A stretch of DNA of 32,769 nucleotides from Actinomycetota bacterium. GTDB lineage: Bacteria > Actinomycetota > Acidimicrobiia > Acidimicrobiales > AC-14. The notes beneath the pieces are model-generated. The model was not told where the DNA came from. It saw only the letters and a list, made by a program, of their open reading frames with translations, and made no database searches. Below, piece by piece: positions 23,118 through 31,748 of the stretch (position 1 is its first letter; each line of letters starts with the position of its first letter). The position numbers were made by a program, and so were the translations under genes. Location of the stretch: the NCBI GenBank assembly GCA_005888325.1, contig VAWU01000071.1, positions 1 through 32,769 of the forward strand. The letters are read 5' to 3'.

Positions 23118-23819
23118 GTGACCGAAGAGGCGCCGCCCGCGGCCCTGCCCCGGTGGGCGCTCGGCGCCGCCGCGGTCGGCTGGGTGAGCGGCATGGTGTG
23201 CGGCGGCGTGCTGCTCGGGCTCTGGGTCGTGGCCACGGGCCAGGACAGCGCGGCCCTCGGCTCCCTGGGGGTCGCCCAGGTGGGGTTCTGGGTGGGCCTG
23301 CTGGGCGCGGTCGTCGTCACCAGCCGGCGGGGAGGGACGGGCAGTGTGGTGCGCGACTTCGGACTGCGCTTCCGCCCCGTCGACCTGCCGCTCGGCGTGG
23401 GCGCGGGGGTCGCCACCCAGCTCCTCGTCGTGCCTCTCATCTACTTCCCGTTCCGGTCGGTGATCGACAGGAGCGACCTCGAACGGCCGGCACGCGAGCT
23501 GGCCGACCGGGCCCACGGCCCCGGCTTCCTCGTCTTCGCGCTCGTGATCGCGGTCGGCGCGCCGGTCGTGGAGGAGCTCTTCTATCGGGGGCTCCTGCTC
23601 CGGTCGTTGCAGCGGTACCTCGCCGACGGCCCGGCCGTGGTGATCTCCGGGCTCGTCTTCGCCGCTTCCCACTTCGAGCTGCTCCAGCTGCCCGCCCTGG
23701 CCCTGGTGGGGGTGTTCCTGGCCGTCCTGGTCGTGAGGACGGGCCGGCTCGGCCCCGCCATCTGGTGTCACATCGCCTTCAACACCGTCACGGTCGTCGC
23801 CCTCGCGCTCGAGCGCTGA
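23118..23819 (+). CDS. CPBP-family intramembrane metalloprotease (Abi/CAAX-like)
   Basis: This 233-residue protein has about seven hydrophobic helices. The three catalytic motifs of the family are present in order: EExxxR as Glu152-Glu153-x3-Arg157 in VVEELFYRG, FxxxH as FAASH (181-185) in the helix VFAASHFELLQ, and HxxxN as His218 and Asn222 in CHIAFN. Bacterial members cleave or process substrates inside the membrane; the target here is unknown. The start is GTG at 23118. It lies alone between DUF3499 and the zinc-ribbon gene, each of which appears to have its own promoter. Confidence 0.87.
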   Translation: MTEEAPPAALPRWALGAAAVGWVSGMVCGGVLLGLWVVATGQDSAALGSLGVAQVGFWVGLLGAVVVTSRRGGTGSVVRDFGLRFRPVDLPLGVGAGVATQLLVVPLIYFPFRSVIDRSDLERPARELADRAHGPGFLVFALVIAVGAPVVEELFYRGLLLRSLQRYLADGPAVVISGLVFAASHFELLQLPALALVGVFLAVLVVRTGRLGPAIWCHIAFNTVTVVALALER

Positions 23820-23833
23820 GCCGGGCCGATCGC

Positions 23834-23861
23834 TCAAGTGTCCTGCCGAATCGGTCGATAC
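23834..23861 (+). promoter_or_regulatory. Sigma-28 (FliA/WhiG)-like promoter candidate
   Basis: TCAAGTGT (23834-23841), 12 nt, then GTCGATAC (23854-23861). This resembles the TAAAGTTT / GCCGATAA pattern recognised by FliA-type sigma factors, with near-normal spacing. Transcription would begin near 23868, leaving a leader of about 35 nt with a good ribosome binding site before the ATG at 23903. Confidence 0.4.
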
Positions 23862-23902
23862 CCGAGGATTGGCCTCGGAGGGTCAGCACAGGGGAGTCGG
23901 CA

Positions 23903-24073
23903 ATGCTCTGCCCGAGTTGCAGTTCCGGTCGTCTGGTCGAGATCGACATCACGCTGCGGGAGCGGCGCGTCACGATGCACTCGTGCTCGCGCTGCGAGAC
24001 GCGCTGGTGGGACCAGGAAGGCGAGCCCGTCGGACTGAACCACGTCCTCGAGCTCGCAACCGTTCGTAGGTAG
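23903..24073 (+). CDS. Small zinc-ribbon protein (56 residues)
   Basis: The ATG at 23903 is set by AGGGGAG 7 nt upstream, one of the best ribosome binding sites in the window. The protein begins MLCPSCSSGRLVEID and has a second pair in SCSRCETRWW, giving a CxxC-x(n)-CxxC zinc ribbon of about 30 residues. It ends GEPVGLNHVLELATVRR. It could be a nucleic-acid or protein-binding adaptor, but no function is known to me. The single-gene unit is preceded by a sigma-28-like promoter and followed by a strong hairpin, so it appears to be transcribed alone. Confidence 0.72.
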   Translation: MLCPSCSSGRLVEIDITLRERRVTMHSCSRCETRWWDQEGEPVGLNHVLELATVRR

Positions 24074-24087
24074 CCCGGGGCCCCACA

Positions 24088-24111
24088 CGCGGGCGCCCAT
24101 GTCGCCCCGCG
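24088..24111 (+). terminator. GC-rich hairpin after the zinc-ribbon gene
   Basis: CGCGGGCG (24088-24095) pairs with CGCCCCGCG (24103-24111) with one bulged C and a 7-nt loop. It starts 15 nt after the stop codon. There is no T-run, as is common in high-GC actinobacteria, so termination efficiency is uncertain. Confidence 0.4.
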
Positions 24112-24159
24112 GCCCGGGCGAGCGCCCCTGACTCCGGTGGGGGCGGGCCAGATGCCACG

Positions 24160-26529
24160 ATGGTGGGCGCCATGGACCAGGCGCGGCGGCCGTCGTCTCA
24201 CGCGATCATGCAGGCAGTCGTCACGGTCACCGCCGTCGGCGGCGCCGTGCTGTTCGTCCTCGTCAACCTCAAGCCGCACCTGCTGCTGGCCAACACCACG
24301 CCGGCGGGCGGCGACATGGGCGCCCACGTGTGGGGCCCCGCCTACCTGCGCGACCACCTCCTGCCCCACGGTCGCATCACCGGGTGGACGCCCGACTGGT
24401 ACGCGGGGTTCCCCGCCCTCGTCTTCTACTTCCCCCTCCCGAGCCTGCTCATCGCGGCGCTCGACGTCGTGCTGCCGTACGGCATCGCGTTCAAGCTCGT
24501 CGCGGTCTCAGGGCTGGTGACGCTGCCGGTGTCGGTGTACATCTTCGGGCGGCTGACGGGGATGCGCTTCCCGGGACCGCCGATCCTGGCCGTCGCCACG
24601 GTGCCGTTCCTCTTCGACCGCTTCCACACGATCTGGGGGGGCAACATCGCGTCTGCGCTCGCGGGCGAGTTCGCCTTCGCGATGGCGCTGTCGCTGGCCT
24701 TCGTCTACCTCGGCGTGCTCGCGCGCGGGCTCGACACCGGCCGTCACCGCGCGCTGGCCGCGGTGCTTCTCGCGTGCACGGGCCTGTGCCACATGATCCC
24801 GACGCTCTTCGCGCTGGCCGGCACGCTCGTGCTGCTCGTCATGCGCTTCGATCGCCGGCGTTTGAAGTACGTCGCCGTCATCGCTTCCGTCGCCGCCGCG
24901 CTCGCCGCCTTCTGGGTCGTGCCGTTCGTGGTGCGCAACCCGTACACCACCAACATGGGATGGGAGCGCACGACCGCCTACGTCAAGTGGCTCTTCCCGT
25001 GGAAGCTGACGAAGAACATCGCACCCTCGGGCTGGACCCCGATCTGGACGTCGCACATGGAGGTGGTGACCGCGCTCGCCCTCGCGGGGACCATCGCGGG
25101 AGTCGCGCTCCGACGGCGCACCGCCACTGCCATCGCGGCCCTGGCCGCCATCGCCGCCCTCGGGTTCCGCCTGGTGCCCGAGGGCCCGTTGTGGAACGCC
25201 CGACTGCTGCCCTTCTGGTACCTGTGCCTGTACCTGCTCGCGGGCGTGGCCGTGGCCGAGGTCGGCGCGGCCCTCACCGCGATGCTGGTCGCCGACCCCG
25301 CCCGGCCGTCGGCGTTGGCGCGCGCGGTCACACCGGTGGTGACGGTCGTCGCGGTGCTCGGATGGGTCGCCCTGCCGCTCTGGCGGTTCCCGTCGTGGGT
25401 GCCGGGTGAGTCGGCCCATGCCAACGACAACAGCTTCATCCCGGGCTGGGCCCGGTGGAACTTCTCGGGCTACGAGCGCAAGCCGGCGTACCCGGAGTAC
25501 CGCCGGCTGATCGACACGATGGACAAGGTGGGTCGCGATCGCGGCTGCGGCCGGGCGATGTGGGAGTACGACCTGAAGAAGCTCGACTCCTACGGCACGC
25601 CGATGTCGCCGATGCTCCTTCCGTACTGGACGAAGGGTTGCATCGGCTCGATGGAGGGCCTCTTCTTCGAGTCGGCCGGCACCACGCCGTACCACTTCCT
25701 CAACCAGTCCGAGCTCTCGCAGACGCCGTCGCGCGCCATGCGCTCGCTTCCCTATCGCGGCCTCGACGTGACGAGTGGCGTGCAGCACCTGCAGCTGCTC
25801 GGCGTGCGCTACTACCTCGCGTTCACATCCGCGGCGGTGGCCCAGGCCGACGCCGACCCCGACCTGCGCCTGATCGCCCGGTCCAACCCGTGGAAGGTGT
25901 ACGAGGTGGCGGGGTCGGCCGAGGTCGTGGGGCTGCGGAACGAGCCGGCGGTGGTCGAGGGCATCGCCAAGTCGGGCGGGCGGTATCGCACCGACTGGCT
26001 CGACCTCGCGGTCGCCTTCTACCAGAACCCGCAGTCGTGGGACGTCCCCCTGGCGATCGACGGCCCCAAGAGCTGGCCGCGCGTGGGCGTGCGCCGAACC
26101 GGCGTCGAGACCGACGGCACCGCGGGCAGCGACATCCGCATCGACCGGCCCGCGCGCCGTCCGGTCGCGCCCGCCAAGGTGAGCGCGATCCGCACGACCG
26201 ACGACCGGATCTCCTTCGACGTCGACCGGCCGGGCACACCGGTGCTCGTGAAGGCTTCGTACTTCCCCAACTGGAAGGCGTCGGGCGCCAAGGGGCCGTG
26301 GCGGGTCACCCCCAACCTCATGGTCGTGATCCCGACGCAGAAGCACGTGTCGCTGCATTACGGCTGGACCGTCGTCGACGGGGTGGGCTGGTTGATCACG
26401 CTGGGCGGCCTGGCGGCCGTCGTCGTGCTGGTCCGGCGCGGCTCGCTCGACTTCCCGCAGCCCGAGCCCGGGGGTGTCATCGAGCCCGACCACGGCGACG
26501 AGCTCACGAGCGACCTCGTACCCGTCTGA
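24160..26529 (+). CDS. Large polytopic membrane protein, PTPS_related (PF10131)-like, GT-C character
   Basis: The protein has 789 residues from the ATG at 24160; an ATG at 24172 (MDQARR) is equally plausible. One membrane helix (17-38) is followed by an outward loop with GGDMGAHVWGPAYLRDHLLP and WTPDWYAGFPALVFYFPLP, the pattern of the '6-pyruvoyl-tetrahydropterin synthase-related' membrane family. The name is historical: no pterin-synthase domain is visible. About ten more helices reach residue 420, then a ~300-residue outer domain (LGVRYYLAFT, SNPWKVYEV, KASYFPNWKASG) and a final helix near 740-765. The D/H-bearing first loop and topology suggest a GT-C enzyme using a polyprenyl-phosphate sugar. 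The next gene, overlapping by 1 bp (TGATG), could make that donor. Confidence 0.75.
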   Translation: MVGAMDQARRPSSHAIMQAVVTVTAVGGAVLFVLVNLKPHLLLANTTPAGGDMGAHVWGPAYLRDHLLPHGRITGWTPDWYAGFPALVFYFPLPSLLIAALDVVLPYGIAFKLVAVSGLVTLPVSVYIFGRLTGMRFPGPPILAVATVPFLFDRFHTIWGGNIASALAGEFAFAMALSLAFVYLGVLARGLDTGRHRALAAVLLACTGLCHMIPTLFALAGTLVLLVMRFDRRRLKYVAVIASVAAALAAFWVVPFVVRNPYTTNMGWERTTAYVKWLFPWKLTKNIAPSGWTPIWTSHMEVVTALALAGTIAGVALRRRTATAIAALAAIAALGFRLVPEGPLWNARLLPFWYLCLYLLAGVAVAEVGAALTAMLVADPARPSALARAVTPVVTVVAVLGWVALPLWRFPSWVPGESAHANDNSFIPGWARWNFSGYERKPAYPEYRRLIDTMDKVGRDRGCGRAMWEYDLKKLDSYGTPMSPMLLPYWTKGCIGSMEGLFFESAGTTPYHFLNQSELSQTPSRAMRSLPYRGLDVTSGVQHLQLLGVRYYLAFTSAAVAQADADPDLRLIARSNPWKVYEVAGSAEVVGLRNEPAVVEGIAKSGGRYRTDWLDLAVAFYQNPQSWDVPLAIDGPKSWPRVGVRRTGVETDGTAGSDIRIDRPARRPVAPAKVSAIRTTDDRISFDVDRPGTPVLVKASYFPNWKASGAKGPWRVTPNLMVVIPTQKHVSLHYGWTVVDGVGWLITLGGLAAVVVLVRRGSLDFPQPEPGGVIEPDHGDELTSDLVPV

Positions 26530-27725
26530 TGCGCCGGCGGCTGCGCCGCTTCGGCAGCGTCGGCCTCGCGGTCACTGTCATCGACGTGGGCCTGCTGCTG
26601 GTGCTGCGCCTCGGCACCGGCATGCCCGTGATCGCGGCGGACGCGGTGTCCATCACCGTCGCCGCGTGGGCGTCGTACCTGCTCCACCGGACGATCACCT
26701 TCGGCGACGACCCGCACCTGCGCTGGGTGAGGGAGCCGGCGACGTTCGCCTGGGTCACCGTGACGGCGGGGCTCGTCGACATCCTCTTCGTGCGCGCCGG
26801 CGTCGCCGTCGCCTCCCTGCTCGACGCGGGGCGGGTGAGCGGCGTGCTCGTGCCCAAGCTGATCGCGCTGGTCGTTGCCGCCGGGGTGCGCGTCAGCGCG
26901 TACCGCAGCGTCCTGTTCCGCCGCGTGCGCATCGAGCAGGGGCGCCGCCCCGACCAGCCCGCGCCGCCCGGCGCGGTGCGGCTGAGCGTCGTCGTTCCCG
27001 CCTACCGCGAGGGCGCGCGGGTGGCCCGCACGGTCGAGCAGCTGCGGCACGCGCTCGCCGAGGTGGCCGCCTCGGGTGGGCTCGAGGTGGTGATCGTCGA
27101 CGACGGCTCCGACGACGACACGGCCGAGCAGGCGCGCGCGGCCGGTGCCGACCAGGTGCTCGTGCTGCCCGCGAACCGGGGCAAGGGGGCCGCGGTGCGC
27201 GCGGGGATGCTCGCGGCCCACGGACGCGCGGTCGCGTTCACCGACGCCGACCTCTCCTATCCACCCGAGCAGCTGCTCCGGCTGCTGGCGGAGGTGGAGT
27301 CGGGTTGGGACGTGGTCGTCGGGAGCCGCAGGCACGTCGAGACGACCACGCTCGTGCGGAACCGGCGTCTGCGCGAGGTCAGCGGGCGCCTCTTCAACAC
27401 GTTGACGGTGGCGGTGCTGCTGGGTCAGTACCGCGACACGCAGTGCGGGCTGAAGTCGTTCCGCGCCGACGCCGCCCGCCTGCTCTTCTCGCACGCGCTC
27501 GTCGACGGCTTCGCCTTCGACGTCGAGCTGTTCCATCTGGCCGAGCGGTACCGGCTCTCGCTCGCGGAGGTGCCCGTCGAGCTGGCCAACTCGACCACGT
27601 CGAGCGTGCGCGTCGGCCTCGACGCCGTGCGGATGCTCCGTGACCTCTTCCGCGTGCGCCGCTGGGCCGCCGCGGGGCGCTACGACCTCGATCCCGCCGA
27701 CGAGCCGCTGACCACCACCAACTAG
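26529..27725 (+). CDS. GtrA-like flippase domain fused to a polyprenyl-phosphate glycosyltransferase (GT2)
   Basis: This 398-residue protein has four hydrophobic helices in residues 9-130 typical of GtrA (RFGSVGLAVTVIDVGLLLVL, ASYLLHRTITFGD, AYRSVLFRR). A GT-A domain of the dolichyl-phosphate glucose/mannose synthase group follows: VVVPAYREGARVARTV (154-169), VDDGSDDDT (190-198), ANRGKGAAVRAGM (215-227), TDADLSYP (238-245), QCGLKSFRADAARLLF. One chain could thus make a polyprenyl-phosphate hexose and help move it across the membrane for GT-C enzymes. The order GtrA then GT2 is the reverse of the arrangement I most often associate with this pair. It shares 1 bp with the preceding gene, so the two are coupled. 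Confidence 0.84.
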   Translation: MRRRLRRFGSVGLAVTVIDVGLLLVLRLGTGMPVIAADAVSITVAAWASYLLHRTITFGDDPHLRWVREPATFAWVTVTAGLVDILFVRAGVAVASLLDAGRVSGVLVPKLIALVVAAGVRVSAYRSVLFRRVRIEQGRRPDQPAPPGAVRLSVVVPAYREGARVARTVEQLRHALAEVAASGGLEVVIVDDGSDDDTAEQARAAGADQVLVLPANRGKGAAVRAGMLAAHGRAVAFTDADLSYPPEQLLRLLAEVESGWDVVVGSRRHVETTTLVRNRRLREVSGRLFNTLTVAVLLGQYRDTQCGLKSFRADAARLLFSHALVDGFAFDVELFHLAERYRLSLAEVPVELANSTTSSVRVGLDAVRMLRDLFRVRRWAAAGRYDLDPADEPLTTTN

Positions 27726-27739
27726 GGTGATCCCTCGCG

Positions 27740-29083
27740 ATGGCGGACCTGAGCGCGATCTTCAAGGCCTACGACATACGGGGCACGGTGCCCGACCAGC
27801 TCGACGCCGACGTGACCCGGCGCATCGGTGCTGCGTTCGCCCGCTTCACGGGAGCCGCGGGCATCGTCGTGGCGCGCGACATGCGCGAGTCGGGCGTCGA
27901 GCTCTCGCGCGCGTTCGCCGAGGGCGCAGCCTCCCAGGGCGTCGACGTCGTCGACCTGGGGCTCGCCTCCACCGACCTCGTCTACTACGCGGCCGGCAAG
28001 CTCGACCGGCCGGCGGCGATGTTCACCGCCTCGCACAACCCCGCTCGCTACAACGGCATCAAGCTCTGCCTCGCCGGCGCCCGGCCGGTTGGCGAGGACA
28101 CCGGGCTGAGGGAGATCCGCGGCCTGGTCGAGGAGGGGGTGCCGGCCACCACCGGCCCCGAGGGCCGGATCACCGAGTCGGGCCTCATCGACGACTACGC
28201 GGCCCACGTGCGCTCCTTCGTCGACCGGTCCGTGCTCCGTTCGCTCCAGGTGGTGGCCGATACCGCGAACGGCATGGGCGGGCTCGTCGTGCCCCGCGTG
28301 TTCGACGGAATGCCCTTCGAGCTCGAGATCCTCTTCGCCGACCTCGACGGCTCGTTCCCGAACCACCCGGCCGACCCCATCCAGCCCGAGAACCTGAAGG
28401 ACCTTCAGGCGCGGGTGCTGGAGCGACGGGCCGACGTCGGCCTCGCGTTCGACGGCGACGCCGACCGTGTGTTCCTCGTCGACGAGCGGGCCCAGCCCGT
28501 CTCGGGCTCACTCACCACGGCCCTGGTCGCCAAGGCCATGCTCGAGAAGCATCCGGGCGCCGTCATCATCCACAACCTCATCTGCTCGCACGTGGTGCGA
28601 GAGGTCATCCTCGAGAACGGTGGCACGCCCGTGCAGACGCGCGTCGGTCACTCGTTCATCAAGGCGGTGATGGCCGACACCGGAGCGGTGTTCGGCGGCG
28701 AGCACTCGGGCCACTACTACTTCCGCGACAACTACCGCGCCGATTCCGGGCTGATCGCCGCCCTCGTCGTGCTCGAGCTCCTGTCGAAGGCGCAGCTGCC
28801 GCTCTCGGAGGTGCTCCGTCCGTTCGACCGCTACGCGGATTCGGGCGAGATCAACACCGCGGTCGACGATCCGCACGCCGTCATCGAGCGGGTCGCGAGC
28901 GTGTTCGCCGACATGCGCCAGGAACGCCTCGACGGTCTCACGGTCGACGGCGGCGACTGGTGGTTCAACCTGCGCCCGTCCAACACCGAGCCCCTCCTGC
29001 GCCTCAACCTCGAAGCAACCACGCGCGACGAGTGCGACCGCCATGTCGACGAGGTGCTCGCCGTCATCAGAGGAGAACACTGA
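27740..29083 (+). CDS. manB: Phosphomannomutase/phosphoglucomutase (ManB)
   Basis: This 447-residue alpha-D-phosphohexomutase interconverts mannose-6-phosphate and mannose-1-phosphate (and often the glucose phosphates). All four domains are marked: KAYDIRG (9-15), phosphoserine Ser98 in TASHNP (96-101), metal-binding DGDADR (238-243), sugar-binding GEHSGH (320-325) and phosphate-binding RPSNTEP (412-418). Its product feeds the guanylyltransferase at the left edge of the window. It lies 14 bp after the GtrA-GT2 gene and 1 bp before the Trm112-like gene, in a block (manB, Trm112-like, isomerase, ahcY) conserved in actinobacteria. Confidence 0.95.
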   Translation: MADLSAIFKAYDIRGTVPDQLDADVTRRIGAAFARFTGAAGIVVARDMRESGVELSRAFAEGAASQGVDVVDLGLASTDLVYYAAGKLDRPAAMFTASHNPARYNGIKLCLAGARPVGEDTGLREIRGLVEEGVPATTGPEGRITESGLIDDYAAHVRSFVDRSVLRSLQVVADTANGMGGLVVPRVFDGMPFELEILFADLDGSFPNHPADPIQPENLKDLQARVLERRADVGLAFDGDADRVFLVDERAQPVSGSLTTALVAKAMLEKHPGAVIIHNLICSHVVREVILENGGTPVQTRVGHSFIKAVMADTGAVFGGEHSGHYYFRDNYRADSGLIAALVVLELLSKAQLPLSEVLRPFDRYADSGEINTAVDDPHAVIERVASVFADMRQERLDGLTVDGGDWWFNLRPSNTEPLLRLNLEATTRDECDRHVDEVLAVIRGEH

Positions 29084-29084
29084 G

Positions 29085-29333
29085 ATGCCAGTCTCCCCCC
29101 AGCTGCTCGAGATCCTCGCCTGTCCCGAGGACAAGGGTCCGCTGCTCTACTTCGCGGACGAGGACGCGCTCTACAACCCGCGCCTCAAGCGGCGTTACGC
29201 GGTCAAGGACGACATCCCCGTGATGCTCATCGACGAGGCGGAGACGGTCGACGACGACGAGCACGAGCGGCTGATGCGCAAGGCCGAGGCCGACGGCGTC
29301 AGGCCCACGTTCGACCCGTCCACTCCCGCATGA
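29085..29333 (+). CDS. Trm112/UPF0434 (YcaR)-family small protein
   Basis: The ATG at 29085 is set by AGGAG 9 nt upstream; an earlier in-frame ATG at 29043 lies inside manB and lacks one. The 82-residue protein has the family core LLEILACPEDKGPLLYF (7-23), LYNPRLKRRYAVKDDIPVMLIDEAE (29-53, split by a beta turn). Trm112 proteins activate methyltransferases in eukaryotes and archaea; the bacterial YcaR group is uncharacterised. Only Cys13 of the usual zinc-binding cysteines remains, so it probably binds no zinc. The stop codon is the first three bases of dispersed repeat copy 3. Confidence 0.85.
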   Translation: MPVSPQLLEILACPEDKGPLLYFADEDALYNPRLKRRYAVKDDIPVMLIDEAETVDDDEHERLMRKAEADGVRPTFDPSTPA

Positions 29334-29377
29334 GCGAGCACCGCAGCGCAGCGAGGAGCGCAGCTCCCATGTGGCAG
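29331..29377 (+). repeat. Dispersed ~48-bp repeat, copy 3 (upstream of the SIS isomerase gene)
   Basis: This copy runs from TGAGCGAGCACCGCAGCG to GCAGCTCCCATGTGGCAG and is 47 bp, with a one-base deletion and several G/C or A/C changes relative to copies 1 and 2. It contains the perfect hairpin GGAGC-GCA-GCTCC. Its first TGA is the stop codon of the Trm112-like gene. A GTG at 29371 near its end opens a 15-residue extension of the isomerase frame. Confidence 0.78.
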
Positions 29378-29415
29378 ATCGGTGCACCGGCCGAGGGACG
29401 AGGCACGGTGGGCCG

Positions 29416-30456
29416 ATGAGCGATCGCGGCGTCGACACCCAGGGGATGGTCGAGGCCACGGCGGCCCTTCCCGAGCAGGTGGCCACCGCGGCGCGCGTCG
29501 CCCGCGGGCTCGACGGGTTGCCCGAGCGCGACAAGGTCGAGCATGTCGTCGTGCTCGGCATGGGCGGGAGTGGCATCGCCGGCGACATCCTGTCCGCGGC
29601 CGCGCAGCCGTTCATGTCGCTGCCGGTCGTCGTGTCGAAGTCCTACGAGCTCCCGGCCTTCGTGGGCGAGGGCTCGCTGGTGTTCGCCATCTCCTACTCC
29701 GGCGACACGGAGGAGACGGTCGAGGCGGCCACCGAGGCGGCGGTGCAGGGTGCGAGCATCGTCGCCATCACGAGCGGAGGTGAGCTGGGCCGGCTGGCCG
29801 CGGGCTGGGGCACGCCGGTGGTCCCGGTTCCGTCCACGATCCCCCAGCCGCGCGCCGCCCTCGGGGCGATGGCCATCCCGCCGTTGATCGTGCTGGAGGA
29901 CATCGGGCTGTTCCCCGGGGCGGGCCAGTGGGTCGACGACGCGGTCGAGCAGCTGAAGCACCGGGTCGGCCGGCTCACGTCCGACAAGAGCGAGACGGTC
30001 GAGCTCGCCCGCCGCATCGGACGCACGATCCCTCTCATCTACGGCGGCGGCGCCATCGGCGCGACGGCCGCGCAGCGCTGGAAGACCCAGTGCAACGAGA
30101 ACGCGAAGCTGCCGGCCTTCTTCAACGCGCACCCCGAGCTGTGCCACAACGAGGTGTCGGGTTGGGGCCAGGCGGGCGACGTCACCCGCCAGACCATCAC
30201 CGCGGTTGGGCTCCGTCACGATTTCGAGCACCCACAGGTGATCCGGCGCTTCGACCTCGTCTGGAAGATGCTCGACGAGGTGGTCGCCGGGATCGAGGAG
30301 GTGCATGCGGAGGGCGAGGGCCAGCTGGCCCAGCTCCTCGACCTGATCCTCGTGGGTGACTTCATGTCGCTGCAGCTCGCCCTCCAGGAGGGCATCGACC
30401 CGGGCCCCGTCCCCGCGCTCACCGATCTCAAGACTGCTCTCGCGCAAGGCGAGTAG
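29416..30456 (+). CDS. Bifunctional phosphoglucose/phosphomannose isomerase (SIS domain)
   Basis: The protein has 346 residues from the ATG at 29416. It interconverts fructose-6-phosphate with glucose- or mannose-6-phosphate, supplying ManB. Two SIS domains carry GMGGSGIAGD (48-57) and SYSGDTEET (93-101) for phosphate binding; NENAK (227-231) and PELCHNEVSGW (240-250) carry the catalytic Glu and His of the archaeal/actinobacterial bifunctional family. I prefer 29416 because a -10-like CACGGT ends 6 nt before it, and because the longer GTG start (29371) lies inside a dispersed repeat. The gap of 82 bp to the Trm112-like gene, unusual for this tight block, is mostly that repeat. Confidence 0.9.
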   Translation: MSDRGVDTQGMVEATAALPEQVATAARVARGLDGLPERDKVEHVVVLGMGGSGIAGDILSAAAQPFMSLPVVVSKSYELPAFVGEGSLVFAISYSGDTEETVEAATEAAVQGASIVAITSGGELGRLAAGWGTPVVPVPSTIPQPRAALGAMAIPPLIVLEDIGLFPGAGQWVDDAVEQLKHRVGRLTSDKSETVELARRIGRTIPLIYGGGAIGATAAQRWKTQCNENAKLPAFFNAHPELCHNEVSGWGQAGDVTRQTITAVGLRHDFEHPQVIRRFDLVWKMLDEVVAGIEEVHAEGEGQLAQLLDLILVGDFMSLQLALQEGIDPGPVPALTDLKTALAQGE

Positions 30457-31737
<1,281 letters not shown>

Positions 31738-31748
31738 TCCCTCCCCGG

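Noticed and set aside
24160-26529. Pterin biosynthesis enzyme suggested by the family name of the membrane protein
   Set aside because: The name reflects an old annotation; the protein is a polytopic membrane protein with no tetrahydropterin-synthase domain.
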